Shown piece by piece: positions 45,145 through 55,918 of a stretch of DNA of 64,000 nt (position 1 is its first letter; each line of letters opens with the position of its first letter). The notes under the pieces are model-generated. The model saw nothing but the letters and a program-made list of their open reading frames with translations. It had not been told where the DNA came from and ran no database searches. The stretch covers positions 70,733,671-70,797,670 of the forward strand of contig NC_079492.1 of NCBI RefSeq assembly GCF_020520425.1, written 5' to 3'. Made by a program: the position numbers and the translations under genes. Source of the stretch: Spinacia oleracea (taxonomy: Eukaryota > Streptophyta > Magnoliopsida > Caryophyllales > Amaranthaceae).

Positions 45145-45180
45145 GGTGTGTAGGGTGATTTTGTGTGAAACCTAGTTAAT

Positions 45181-45200
45181 GTCCCCACAGACGGCGCCAA
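45181..45200 (-). other. Primer-binding site of Gypsy 1
   Basis: The minus strand reads ttggcgccgtctgtggggac right after the LTR end. The same site is found in Gypsy 2 at 47121-47139. It is the usual form in Tat/Athila elements; I think it pairs with tRNA-Asp but did not verify this. Confidence 0.8.
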
Positions 45201-45202
45201 AC

Positions 45203-45896
45203 TGTTTATGCCAAATTTCGTCTAGGGGCGATCTTTGGCTTAGATCGACACTAACTAAGCGATAATTAAATAAGGGAAGGCAAAAAGAGACACGACACAG
45301 AGAAGTGTTGACGCGGAAAACCCAGGAATAAGGTAAAAAACCGCGGATAGCTATGAGGCTATCAATCCACTAAGTTTCCTATATGATTGTTTGTATCTTA
45401 TTCTAGAAATCAATGTAACAAAATATAAATAACGAATACAAGAATGATTTGAATGCTTTTATGGCTTGAGAGTATGAGAGCTTGAATTCACGTGTCCTTC
45501 GCTTGTCTTCGTCTTCGTCCTTTTATAGGAGATTTCCAACGGTCTAGTTGGTTGAGAGAATCCCACAAAGATAGGGATATCTTTGTCGCACGTCCCTTTG
45601 GTCTTCAACTAACTCCACATTTCTCGCGCGTGCCTTGGACTCGTTCCTGCTGTCATGACGGCGTTGCCCATCGTGGGCTTTAGGTTAGCTTATCTTTATG
45701 GGCCTGCCCAGAGACGACGTGTCTCTACGTCTTGCGCTTTGTCGTCTGTCCTTCGTCGTCTATGCCTCGTCATACGACGCCACGTCGGACGTATCTCCCT
45801 GGAACTATGGTTACCTGCGACACGACAGAACCTGGTTGACACGACATGATCAAACGTTAGTGCGGTTATGTCGTTAGTCCAAAAAGTGGGATAACA
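45203..45896 (-). repeat. Gypsy 1 right LTR (5' LTR of the element)
   Basis: 694 bases and nearly identical to 35912-36606; several of the differences are C/T or G/A at CG or CNG sites. Confidence 0.92.
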
Positions 45897-46126
45897 AATT
45901 CCCAATTAACTTTTGCGTGGATTATTCTTCAAAGTACTGTAACGAGTTTGATTAGTGTTCCTACACTAGTTTTATTTAGATGACTTTTTAAGTTTTATGT
46001 TCTAACTTGTGCTACACATGGGTTAAATTTTAAAAAAAAACTCATTCCCTATCTCGATCTCTTTTCTTACATATTTTCGCTCTTTTAGTTCAGTTTAAAA
46101 TTCTCTATTACATAATTTGTATATCT

Positions 46127-46404
46127 CACTACAAGAAATTGTACTATTAACGACGGAAAATCCCGTCGCGAAAGGTCAATAATCGTTGATTAACGACGGG
46201 ATTTCCTGTCGCGAACCCGTCATAAAAGGGGGTCGTCGTTAATAGAAATCCCGTCGTAAATTTGTCGTAAACCCGTCGTAAATAACATTTGCGACGGTTA
46301 TTCCCGTCATTGTTTGGTTGTTATCCCCGTCGCAAATGTCTTTTACGACGGGATTTTTGACCCGTCGTAATTAGTTGTCGTTAAAGATACAAATTCTTGT
46401 AGTG
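46127..46404. mobile_element. CACTA-type MITE
   Basis: Begins cactacaagaaattgtact and ends caaattcttgtagtg, with the three-base duplication tct on both sides (46124-46126, 46405-46407). The interior is made of acgacggg / cccgtcgt words in both directions, so it can fold on itself. It is 278 bases with no coding capacity; it would depend on a CACTA (En/Spm) transposase elsewhere. Confidence 0.92.
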
Positions 46405-46747
46405 TCTCTTGTGTCACTTTTTTCTTTAAGTTCATATTTGAAATTAGTAGATCACTTTAATTTTCTCATTTAAAATAAGATTAGAATTAACCAAGAGGAA
46501 TAAGTAGCACACACATATACATGTATTGTGGGACAGAAGATTTAAACTCCCTCCCTTCAACACAGTGGCATATCTTGAACCATTTTACAGGATGTCCTAA
46601 CGACATAGCGAAAGACCACCTTCTTTCCCTAAATACGACCACAAAGGGCATCTAAGGCTAATATGTCTCAGCCTAATCTATACATTAAGCTAGTCGACTT
46701 AATAGAAATGAGGAGACACGTCAACCTTAAGGGTATGGGTCACTATC
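46405..46747. other. Left flank of Gypsy 2
   Basis: Non-coding. Joined to the right flank at 55919 it becomes a contiguous region with a TATA-like ctatataaatgg, possibly an older solo LTR (see findings). Confidence 0.35.
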
Positions 46748-46752
46748 CTATG

Positions 46753-47119
46753 TGTTTGGGCTCCCAATTGATTCTCAATTGGGCCACTAAGTCCAAAGCC
46801 CAATGGCTCTAAACAACAGCATCAAACCTACCAATGGCTAGTCAGCCATCCATCAAGGCCCACGGCCCAATAGCAATAAATGACCTATGGGCATTTATCG
46901 CCTTAAGACTACTCTTCTAGAGAACTTCTCTCTAGAATCCGAGCATCATTCTTACTTAGGCATCGGAGGGGCTTTCCTCGGAAACACCCCCGAGGCTAGT
47001 GACTTTGCTCCTATGCAGGTGAATTCGGACTCGATTCATTCAAGCAAGCAAGATCTTCAACACATACGAAAGGGCCTTCATTCGAAGCCCATTGTTTCCA
47101 TCTTTACAACACCGGAACA
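46753..47119 (+). repeat. Gypsy 2 left (5') LTR, promoter deleted
   Basis: 367 bases against 430 in the right LTR. The missing 62 bases lie between two copies of atttat (right-LTR positions 55624-55629 and 55686-55691) and include tataaatag at 55641. Confidence 0.92.
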
Positions 47120-47188
47120 ATTTGGCGCCGTCTGTGGGGAAGAACACTTCAAAGCCTTTGAAAGACATTAACCGCCTCTTTCTGCAAA

Positions 47189-48859
47189 ATGGTTAATGAT
47201 GTTATCAACAACAATGATGACGATATGATAGTGCGGTCAGATTCGGAATCTGACGAAGAGGAGCACCCTCAATCGGTGGCGAGGTCACAGCCAAGCAGAG
47301 CTACGACCGCCACAAACGCAGGACCTCCGATTCCAACTAGGGAAGAGCTCACTGCGGCCATGACCATCATGCAAAACTTCCTCTTCAATGAGAAGCAGCA
47401 AGGATTGGCAAAAGACCGCAGAGAAGAGAGGAGGACCAGGCGAAGGCTGAACGAGCAGCCCAGTGTAGAAGTGTCCAGACCCGAACGAGAGCTCCTTCCC
47501 TTGACAGGAACACACCTGACGTCGAGATGGATGGAAAGCACGTGGGACACCCAAAAAAGGGCACAACAACAACCAGATTGGTTTGCAAAACCATCGCCTA
47601 CTCCAACAGCTCTCCAAAGCGAATCGACTACTCGTAACACTCGGATCCGAAGCTCGGTGCTCAGCAGGTTGAGGCCCTCGGTCCACTCAAGGTTAAGACC
47701 CTCGATCCATACGAGACTCGGGGTAGGCGAATCAAGCAGATCTGGCGAACGACCCGAGGTCAGTAGCCGAGAAAGAAGAAGAGACAGTAGGCATGATCGA
47801 ACCCCTAGCCCCCATCGTACGCCCGAACGTTCTAATCACAGAACCTCGGCGAACGAGGGCATCAGGGCTAGACTCGGGAAAAGAATCATGACTCCCACGT
47901 CATCCCCTTTCTCGGACGAGCTGATCAAGGAAGAGATACCAAAGGTAAGACTGCCAGCACACTTGACGTATAGCGGAATCACGGATCCAAAGGATCATGT
48001 CATCTCCTACGAGCAGCAAATGTTCTTGAGTCCCTACTCCGAAGCATGTTGGTGTAAATATTTCCCAACCACGCTAACCGGAGTGGCGGGAGAGTGGTTT
48101 AGATCGCTGCCGAAGGGATCGATCAAAAGCTGGAAGAAGCTGAAAAAGAGATTCTGCACACAGTTCGTGAGCAACAATCGCCCCGAGCGAACCACGGCAG
48201 AACTGACCTCAATCCAACAAGAAAGAGACGAAAGTCTAAGAGAGTTCATGGCCAGACTCATGAAGGAATCAACAAACATACCAAACTTACAGCTAGATGT
48301 GGCCATCTTCGCCTTGAAGCACGCACTCCAGGAAGGGAAATTCCGTGATAAGCTCTCGATGAAAAACCCCTCCAAAATAGCCGACGTGCTCCAAATGGCT
48401 GATGCGTTCATCAGAACCGAAGAGTTCAACAAAGCCGCCGCAAGGTTGAAAGGATCGTCGGATCCGAGAGACACAAAAAATACCCAGAGCAAGCCCGAGG
48501 GCGGCTCAAGGAAAGGGAAGGAGAAAGTAGGAGTTAGAGAGATGAGCCCGAAGAAAGACGGGAGAAGGGGTGAACTTCAACCCAGATACACTAACTATAC
48601 TCCACTAACTCTGCCCCGAAAAGAAATCTTTAGCCTCAACAGAAATGATGAAAAGTGGAAACTACCTGGGAAGCTCAAGTCCAACCCAGCTCGGAGAAAC
48701 AAGAACAAATGGTGCGAGTTTCATGATGACTTCGGTCACCACACCGAAGAATGCAACTCGCTGAAAGACAACATTGAGGACCTCGTTCGCCGAGGCTACC
48801 TGAAACAATACTTGTTAGACCGAAGGGAGGAAAAACAAAAGGCCGCAAGTGGCAAATAA
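47189..48859 (+). CDS. Gypsy 2 gag
   Basis: A 556-residue frame. It has an acidic N-terminus, an arginine-rich central linker with repeated RLRPSVHSRL-type words (about residues 155-175), the gag capsid region (IPKVRLPAHLTYSGITDPKD through SLREFMARLM, about residues 250-355) and a zinc-knuckle-like CEFHDDFGHHTEEC near residue 512. It ends at TAA 48857-48859, followed by CAC GAG; the same frame continues into protease after 20 codons. Whether the stop is a lesion or a real gag end cannot be told from one copy. Gag would assemble the virus-like particle. Confidence 0.9.
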   Translation: MVNDVINNNDDDMIVRSDSESDEEEHPQSVARSQPSRATTATNAGPPIPTREELTAAMTIMQNFLFNEKQQGLAKDRREERRTRRRLNEQPSVEVSRPERELLPLTGTHLTSRWMESTWDTQKRAQQQPDWFAKPSPTPTALQSESTTRNTRIRSSVLSRLRPSVHSRLRPSIHTRLGVGESSRSGERPEVSSRERRRDSRHDRTPSPHRTPERSNHRTSANEGIRARLGKRIMTPTSSPFSDELIKEEIPKVRLPAHLTYSGITDPKDHVISYEQQMFLSPYSEACWCKYFPTTLTGVAGEWFRSLPKGSIKSWKKLKKRFCTQFVSNNRPERTTAELTSIQQERDESLREFMARLMKESTNIPNLQLDVAIFALKHALQEGKFRDKLSMKNPSKIADVLQMADAFIRTEEFNKAAARLKGSSDPRDTKNTQSKPEGGSRKGKEKVGVREMSPKKDGRRGELQPRYTNYTPLTLPRKEIFSLNRNDEKWKLPGKLKSNPARRNKNKWCEFHDDFGHHTEECNSLKDNIEDLVRRGYLKQYLLDRREEKQKAASGK

Positions 48860-48919
48860 CACGAGCAACCCCAGAAGAGGGTCTACGAAGCAACAGGGCA
48901 CAAGAAGAATGACATCCTA

Positions 48920-51598
48920 GTGGTGTTCGGGGGACAGAAGTCTGGCCAGGCCAGCAAGAAACACCTAAGAGCTCTCACCCATCGAGTCAACTTCAGCGCA
49001 GTGGGAGACAACCAACCACACCCCCCGAACATGACCTTCACTGCCGATGATTGCTTCGGAGTCCAGTACAAACATGACGATCCTCTAGTCATTTCCATGG
49101 ACCTCAATAACCACAACGTACACCGAGTGTTGGTCGACGGAGGAAGTGCCGTCAACATCATCTTCAGAAACTGCTTCGAGCAACTGATCCTCGAGCAGTC
49201 AGAGGAAGCATTGACGAAAGTCAGTTACCCCCTGATCGGATTCAACGGATCCGCAGCTATCCCTCGAGAAAAGATCACCTTGCCAGGCACAGTAGGCGAA
49301 GGCCAAGCAGCAAAAACCCTTCGGGACGAATTTCTGGTGATGGACTGCGACTCCGTATACAACGTAATCATGGGAAGAACCATGATTCACAAGATGCAGG
49401 CAGTCCCCTCCACATACCATCAGCTGATGATATACGTCTCGGATGGAGGATTCGCCGAACGAATTAGAGGTGATCAAGAGGTTGCGAGAAGAACCTGCCA
49501 CACCGCCGTCCAAAAGCCCAAATTAGGAGACGGTTCGGAGGCGGAGAAAGATGCTCCAGGAGAGGAGAGTGAGGCAAAAAGGAGAAAAGCAGGCATGAGC
49601 AGCTTATCTCCCGCAGAGGTCGATGCCCGCCCCGAAACCCTGTCTCCTGAACCAGATCAGGAAATGGAGGATATCTTCCTCGAAGAAGGTTCAGACAGGA
49701 GCGTCCGAATAGGCAAGGGCCTAAGCTCGAGGCTCCGAATCGATTTGATCCAACTACTCAGGGATCACAAAGACATTTTTGCATGGTCAGCAGCAGATAT
49801 GCCAGGGATAAATCCGAAGCTGATTTGTCACAAGCTGGACGTCAACGCTGAAGCTCGGCCAATCAAACAAAAGCAGAGGAATTACTCCTCGGAGAAAAAC
49901 AAAGCCATCGCCGAAGAGGTGAAAAAGTTGCAGGAGGCCGGATTCATCGAGCCATGCATGTACCCAAAATGGTTGGCCAACGTGGTGATGGTCAAGAAAG
50001 CGAACGGCTCTTGGCGAATGTGCGTGGATTTCACAGATCTGAACCGAGCCTGCCCCAAAGACTGCTATCCCCTGCCAAGGATAGATCAATTGGTTGACTC
50101 CACCAGCGGCCATGCACTACTCAGCTTCATGGATGCCTTTTCAGGCTACCATCAAGTGTTCATGCACCCCGACGACAGGGCAAAGACAGCATTCATCACG
50201 AGCGCAGGAGTGTTCAACTACAAAATGATGCCTTTCGGCTTGAAAAATGCCGGCGCCACCTACCAGAGGCTAGTTGATCACGTCTTCGCCGACCAGAAAG
50301 GGAGGAATGTCGAGGTCTATGTGGATGACTCCATCGTAAAAAGCATCAAGGAGGAAGACCATGTCAAAGACTTGGCAGAGACCTTCGGAAATCTGAGGAA
50401 ATACAGCATGAAGCTGAACACAAAAAAATGTGTCTTCGGGGTGAAGTCAGGGAAGTTCCTCGGATTCATGGTGAGCGAAAGAGGAATCGATGCGAACCCG
50501 GACAAAGTCCAAGCGGCGTTGGATTTACCCGAGCCGAGGACCAAGAGAGACGTGCAGAGGCTAACCGGCAGGTTAGCCGCACTAACAAGGTTCATATCAA
50601 AAGCCTCGGACAAGGGAGCCCCCTTCTTCAAAGCACTAAAACCAAAGAGCCTCCCCGGGGGAGAAGTAGAACCAGTCAAGAAAAAGGGGGTCCCGAGGAA
50701 GGTGGATCCCGAACTGATATGGGAGCAGGAGCAAAAAGAGGCTTTTCAGCAACTCAGAGCCCACCTAGCTCAACTGCCGACACTGGCCAGACCAAAGGAG
50801 GGGGAAACCCTGTACCTATATGTCGCAGTCAGCCCTGGAACCGTCAGCGCAGTGCTTCTTCGGGAAGAAGAGAAGAAGCAACAGCCAATCTACTTCACCA
50901 GCCGAACACTCACAGGGGCCGAAACTCGGTACCTGCTCATCGAGAAAGTTGCATATGCAGTGGTGGTAGCTGCACGAAAACTGAGGCCATACTTCGACTC
51001 CCACCAGATCACAGTACTAACTGACCAACCGCTCGAGAAAGTACTCGACAAAATAGAGAGGTCAGGAAGATTGGCTGCCTGGGCCTTCGAACTATCAGAG
51101 TTCGGCATCAAATATCAGCCGAGGACCGCCATCAAAGCACAGGCGTTGGCAGACTTCTTGGCCGAGTGCTCATACCAGGAAATGCTGGATGATACGAAAA
51201 GCACTTGGGAGGTCTTCACTGACGGATCTTCCACAGTAAACGGCTCAGGAGCAGGAGTTGTACTAATCCCCCCAACGGGGAAAAGCATAGAGTATGCATT
51301 GAAGTTCGGATTCAAAGAAACTAACAACGAGGCCGAATATGAGGCCGCAATCGCAGGGATAGAGCTTTGCTTATCCCTGGAGGCCGAGCATGTTTTCCTC
51401 AAGACTGATTCCCAGCTTGTAGCCAACCAGATCCGAGGGGAGTATGAGGCCAAGTGGCCCAGCATGACAGCTTACTTAGCAAAAATTAAGTCCTTAACGT
51501 CAAAGTTAAGATCCTTTGAAGTCATTCTCATCCCCCGAGGACAAAACACGCAAGCAGACGCACTGTCAAAACTCGCAGCTCAACACTCATCGACCTAA
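48920..51598 (+). CDS. Gypsy 2 protease, reverse transcriptase and RNase H
   Basis: An 892-residue open frame, open already from 48860. The aspartic protease has VLVDGGSAVNIIF near residue 72. RT has SWRMCVDFTDLNRACPKD, FMDAFSGYHQVFMH and YVDDSIVKS (about residues 365-475). RNase H has EVFTDGSSTVNGSGAG and later TDSQLVANQIRGEYEAK. The frame ends QADALSKLAAQHSST with TAA, and the expected continuation NRSVHVEVHQE lies in another frame, so one base appears to be missing near 51590-51596. The first residues depend on how the gag stop is bypassed; 48920 is an arbitrary GTG in the open frame. Confidence 0.9.
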   Translation: MVFGGQKSGQASKKHLRALTHRVNFSAVGDNQPHPPNMTFTADDCFGVQYKHDDPLVISMDLNNHNVHRVLVDGGSAVNIIFRNCFEQLILEQSEEALTKVSYPLIGFNGSAAIPREKITLPGTVGEGQAAKTLRDEFLVMDCDSVYNVIMGRTMIHKMQAVPSTYHQLMIYVSDGGFAERIRGDQEVARRTCHTAVQKPKLGDGSEAEKDAPGEESEAKRRKAGMSSLSPAEVDARPETLSPEPDQEMEDIFLEEGSDRSVRIGKGLSSRLRIDLIQLLRDHKDIFAWSAADMPGINPKLICHKLDVNAEARPIKQKQRNYSSEKNKAIAEEVKKLQEAGFIEPCMYPKWLANVVMVKKANGSWRMCVDFTDLNRACPKDCYPLPRIDQLVDSTSGHALLSFMDAFSGYHQVFMHPDDRAKTAFITSAGVFNYKMMPFGLKNAGATYQRLVDHVFADQKGRNVEVYVDDSIVKSIKEEDHVKDLAETFGNLRKYSMKLNTKKCVFGVKSGKFLGFMVSERGIDANPDKVQAALDLPEPRTKRDVQRLTGRLAALTRFISKASDKGAPFFKALKPKSLPGGEVEPVKKKGVPRKVDPELIWEQEQKEAFQQLRAHLAQLPTLARPKEGETLYLYVAVSPGTVSAVLLREEEKKQQPIYFTSRTLTGAETRYLLIEKVAYAVVVAARKLRPYFDSHQITVLTDQPLEKVLDKIERSGRLAAWAFELSEFGIKYQPRTAIKAQALADFLAECSYQEMLDDTKSTWEVFTDGSSTVNGSGAGVVLIPPTGKSIEYALKFGFKETNNEAEYEAAIAGIELCLSLEAEHVFLKTDSQLVANQIRGEYEAKWPSMTAYLAKIKSLTSKLRSFEVILIPRGQNTQADALSKLAAQHSST

Positions 51599-52965
51599 AC
51601 AGGTCGGTCCACGTGGAAGTTCACCAAGAGAGATGCATTGACTTGCTATCCACCACAGTATGCAGTTTACGTACCGAACCCAGCTGGATGGACGCAGTAA
51701 TTGCATACAAAGAAAGGGGAGAACTTCCCAAAGATAAGCTGCAGGCGAGAAAACTGAAAAGATTCAACAAGTGGTTCATCATCAGCGCCGAAGGAGAGCT
51801 CATGAGGAAATCATTCTCCGCTCCGCTGCTAAAATGTGTGGGTCCAACAGACGCTGACTACATCCTAAGAGAAATCCACCTCGGGATATGCGGAAACCAC
51901 ATCGGAGGCAGGACATTGGCACACAAAGCCCTTCGGGCCGGATACTGGTGGCCCACTATGGTTTCCGAGGCAAAGCAGATGGCAAGGAAATGCGAGAAAT
52001 GCCAAAAGTTCGCACCAGCTATCCATCAACCAGCTCAAACCCTACAATCAACACTGTATCCCTTACCATTCGCACAGTGGGGGTTAGATATCATTGGTCC
52101 CTTCCCCTCAGCTACGAACCAGAAGAAGTGGTTGATTGTAGGAGTCGACTATTTTAGCAAATGGATCGAAGCTGAAGCTGTCTCCTCCATCACCGAACCT
52201 CAGGTCCGCAAGTTCATATGGCAGAACATCATCACAAGGTTCGGCATACCAAGACTGATGGTCTTCGACCACGGGAAACAGTTCGAAAACACCCCGCTAC
52301 AAAAATGGTGCAAACAGTTCGGCATACACCTAGCTTACTCGGCAGTTTGCCACCCACAAAGCAACGGGCAAGCCGAAGCTGCTAACAAACTCATCCTCAA
52401 CGCACTCAAGAAAAGAGTCGAGGATGACAAAAACAAGTGGTTAGAAGAGCTACCCGGAACGCTATGGTCCCTTCGGACCACCGAGAAAGAAGCTACCGGG
52501 TAAACACCGTTCCACCTTGTATATGGATCCGAAGCTGTCATCCCTGTGGAAATCGGAACAGAAAGCTTGAGGATCCAGGCATACAACAGGTATGATGGGC
52601 TCCAAGGAGAAAGCAACAACCAACTTCTGTCCGAAGCTCTCGACCTACTAGACGAAGCTCGGAAGGATGCGAGGACACTCAACGCAGCTTATTTGCAGAG
52701 GGTCAACAAGCATTACAATCGAAGAGTCAACGCTAGACCCCTAAAAGTCGGTGATCTAGTACTTAGAAACGCCGCCTCGGTTCTGAAAGGACGGATCCAT
52801 GGCAAACTCTCAGCCACCTGGGAAGGACCATACATCATCCATTCCGAAAAAAGGCCAGGCACGTTTATGCTGAAACAGTTAGATGGAACAATCTTGAAGA
52901 ACCATTGGAATACCGATGTTCTCAAGAAACGTCAGCAGATTCCTTCTTCTGCTCGGCCACGATAG
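51599..52965 (+). pseudogene. Gypsy 2 integrase region
   Basis: The frame from about 51602 carries the HHCC finger (HLGICGNHIGG ... CEKCQKFAP) and the integrase core with WGLDIIGPF, VFDHGKQF and PQSNGQAEAAN. The residue after the second catalytic Asp is His where Asn is usual. A TAA at 52501-52503 (TG stop TPFHLVYGSE) interrupts the frame, which then continues to 52965 with the C-terminal GDLVLR and WEGPYII strands. With the upstream frameshift, at least two lesions silence it. Integrase would insert element DNA into chromosomes. Confidence 0.9.
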
Positions 52966-55044
52966 GGGTATCCGAGCCAGGAACAAGGTCGGCTTCAATC
53001 GCCTCCATCACCTTGGTGATATCCTGGATCTCGATCCCTAAAGCAGTAGACGGCTTCAGCGGAGAGGGGATGGTATCTTCCTCAGCCAACGGTTGATCCA
53101 CGAGCGGCGGTTCCACAACCACCACACTCTTTAACTTCTGCCCTGGCAAGGGCATGAAGTGAAGGAGATTCTTGGGAGGAGGCATGTCTTCCGAAACCAT
53201 TTCCTACAAAGAAAGCGTTCAAAGATCAGCTTCGAAAAAGGGAAAGATGGACTACAAGAAAACTCCAAGTCAGAGCAAATACCTTCTCCGAGGACTGAGA
53301 ATCCTTCGCCTTCTTCGGATGCGCGGAAGACCTCAGAAGAGTGCTACCCTTCCTTTTCCTTTGATCCTAAAAAGGGAGACCAAGGGTCAATAAATTTAGA
53401 GGAAGACAAAGGAGGAAATAAAGAAAAAAAAAGGGGTGAAGTACCCGGTTCCTAGATAAAGAGATATCTATCCGAGCCGGAGATGAAACCGAAGGAACGG
53501 CACGCGGCACAGCGTCAGTCCCAGGACCCTAGAAAGATGGTCCACGACCAAGACGTTAGCCGACGGCCAACCAAAAAGAAAGAAAAGACAAACAAAAACC
53601 AAGCCTATAGAAACACTCACCGGATCTGAAGTTGTCCTCAAATCAGGAAGCACGACCTTCACTGGAACAGCTTCGGGAGAGGAGGCATAATCCCACGGAT
53701 CAGCTCGAACTTCGGATATCCGAGCAACACCCGAAGGAGACAACACGTAATCCTTCAAACGAGGATTACGAGGATTCTCTTTCCCGAACTTGTAATCAAG
53801 AGCCGAGTCGTGAATAGTCTTCAGATCCAAAGAGATGACCAAAATCACAGGATCAAGGCAGCTAAAGCCGTACTCTGCAGAATCAAAGCACAAAAACGAG
53901 TCAGTAAAACGAGGGAAGAAGGAGGAGGACAAACTCACTGAAACACGGTCCCAGCCGAAAGACACCTACCCCTGTCAAAAATCCTGCTGAGACCGGCGAC
54001 AGCAAGAATGTCCTCCCGCAAGATGTAGTTGAGGTTCGGGAGCTAGCTAGACGGCAGTTTGTAGTTGTCCTCCCAAGCCAAAAACCACGGGAGGAGATCC
54101 ACGTAGTTGTGATGGTTCCGATCCGGAGCAGCCACGCCTCCCATATCAGGATCAGGAGTCACAAACCACTTCGGAGGGCGATAAAAATTGGGATGCTTCG
54201 GATCCGTCGGCACGCGAACAAGCAACCACTCCGTCTTCCAATTATGGTCAGAACTGAGGTAAGGGTATGCCGTAATATAGTTCGGCTCCCCTCTCCTTCG
54301 GGACTTTTTGTTGATGATGGTCCACCAACCATACCCATCGCCCTTGGAAGCATGATTGAAAGACAGATCGTGGAGATCCCGAAAAACGGCGACAGAGCAG
54401 GGAAAGTTAACAAAATCGCACACCCATCTAAATTCGATGATGTGCCTCATAGATTTGGGTGTAAGTTGGGCCAAACTGATGTTGTACGACACCAGGAGCT
54501 CGGAAATGAATGGATCCAAGGGAAAACGGAGACCGTTCTCCAAGTGATGAGTGTACACAGAAATGAACCCCCTCGGCGGATGAGTCACCCGAGGACGCTC
54601 CTGATCGGGAAGCTCACACCAGTACCCCAAGGCGTGCTGGATTCCGTATAGCTCCTCGGCCCTCCGATGGTAGTTCCCCAGCTTCGCCTCCACCAACCAG
54701 TCACCACTGACCGATTTCTCCAACGGACCATCGATCTTGGTGGTCTCATGCAAGATCGGGGCATACTTGCCCTTCGGATCAGCTTCAGTCCAATGAACTG
54801 GAAACTCAGGGTAAGGACGGCGTACACCCGAAGAACCAGCTTTCTTACCAGAAGTAGCGCGTTCAGACACGCCAGACCCGCCAACAACACCATCTTTGGA
54901 AGCGTCCCAACCAGTCGAACGCTTCTCCACCGGCCTCTCCGAAGGCCGACCCCTTGAAGTTTTCTGTACCCTTCCCGAAGGCACATCCTCCCTCTCACTA
55001 GAGGAGCCAACGACGAACTTACTTTTGCCCTTATTCTTTGCCAT
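52922..55044 (-). pseudogene. Antisense ORF of Gypsy 2 (putative gypsy-type transposon domain)
   Basis: Exon 1 starts at ATG 55044. The following minus-strand exons begin at acceptors near 53885, 53531, 53367 and 53203, and splice signals and phases agree. Exon 1 is basic at first (MAKNKGKSKFVVGSSS), then shows the same domain as the Gypsy 1 antisense ORF (PPRGFISVYTHHLENGLRFP, LDPFISELLVSYNISLAQL). A TAG at 54045-54043 interrupts exon 1 just before LPNLNYILRED, so the frame is broken once. It lacks the long coiled coil of Gypsy 1's version. The stop at 52924-52922 overlaps the end of integrase on the other strand. Confidence 0.75.
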
Positions 55045-55483
55045 GGTCGCGAATTCTTGGTCTAGGGTTTAGATTGAGGAGTAGAAGAAAGAACGAAGAA
55101 GTAAGGAGAATTCAGAAACAAATTACCTTTTTCCAAAGCGGAATTCGCCGATAAAACGAACGACACAAGTTCCCGAAGTCTAAAGCTGGCTGAATTTCGT
55201 AGATCTGAAGAAACTCGAAAACCGCAATCGCCGGAAAAAGAGAGGAAGTTTGTCTAAAAGAGAGAGAAAGTAAAGTTTGAAGGAAGTTTAGAGCCCGGTA
55301 TTTATAGAAAAGGGAAGCGTATCAACTTCTTTTCAACCCACGATCTCCACGACACAATGCAAGTCCCAACACTTGTCATCAATGCAAATCATCCATTTTC
55401 AAAAAAGAGAGGGAACTTTTGGACTTCTGACAATTGGAAACCCACCCATTTAATTCTAAATGGACCGGGTCTGGGGGGCATGT

Positions 55484-55913
55484 TGTTTGGGCTCCCAATT
55501 GATTCTCAATTGGGCCACTAAGTCCAAAGCCCAATGGCTCTAAACAACAGCATCAAACCTACCAATGGCTAGTCAGTCATCCATCAAGGCCCAAGGCCCA
55601 ATAGCAATAAATGACCTATGGGCATTTATTATGCAAACACTATAAATAGGCCGCCAAGGCTCACATGCACCTCAAGGTACGTCCAATTTATCGCCTTAAG
55701 ACTACTCTTCTAGAGAACTTCTCTCTAGAATCCGAGCATCATTCTTACTTAGGCATCGGAGGGGCTTTCCTCGGAAACACCCCCGAGGCTAGTGACTTTG
55801 CTCCTGTGCAGGTGAATTCGGACTCGACTCATTCAAGCAAGCAAGATCTTCAACACATACAAAAGGGGCCTTCATTCGAAGCCCATTGTTTCCATCTTTA
55901 CAACACCGGAACA
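55484..55913 (+). repeat. Gypsy 2 right (3') LTR
   Basis: 430 bases with TATA box tataaatag at 55641-55649, which the left LTR lacks. Confidence 0.92.
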
Positions 55914-55918
55914 CTATG

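Larger units (their letters stand above)
35912..45896 (-). mobile_element. Tat-lineage Ty3/Gypsy retrotransposon 1, full-length
   Basis: LTRs at 35912-36606 and 45203-45896 (tgtttatgcc ... gggataaca) are flanked by the duplication aattc (35907-35911, 45897-45901). The primer-binding site ttggcgccgtctgtgggga lies inside the right LTR on the minus strand (45181-45200), and a purine tract lies next to the left LTR, so the element reads right to left. By eye the LTRs differ at only about five positions and one A-run, so it is young. Order: gag-protease (45144-43081), RT-RNase H-integrase (43080-39796), then a plus-strand antisense ORF (36915-39198), a layout known in Grande/Retand-type Tat elements. 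Confidence 0.95.
46753..55913 (+). mobile_element. Tat-lineage Ty3/Gypsy retrotransposon 2, full-length, decayed
   Basis: LTRs 46753-47119 and 55484-55913 (tgtttgggctccc ... caccggaaca) are flanked by the duplication ctatg (46748-46752, 55914-55918). A primer-binding site starts at 47121 and a purine tract (gggtctggggggcatgt) precedes the right LTR. Gag (47189), protease-RT-RNase H (48860-51598) and integrase (to 52965) run on the plus strand; an antisense ORF (55044-52922) overlaps the pol end tail to tail by 44 bases. The left LTR lacks 62 bases that contain the TATA box. LTR divergence by eye is about five substitutions. It faces Gypsy 1 in opposite orientation and is a different family (different LTRs, gag and antisense ORF). 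Confidence 0.95.

Noticed and set aside
46887..47171. 94-residue ORF at the Gypsy 2 left LTR (and its partner at 55665)
   Set aside because: Lies within the LTR and crosses the primer-binding site; chance frame duplicated because LTRs are duplicated.
48857..48868. Readthrough signal at the Gypsy 2 gag stop
   Set aside because: The context is TAA CAC GAG, not CAR YYA, and the element carries other lesions, so there is no ground to claim recoding.
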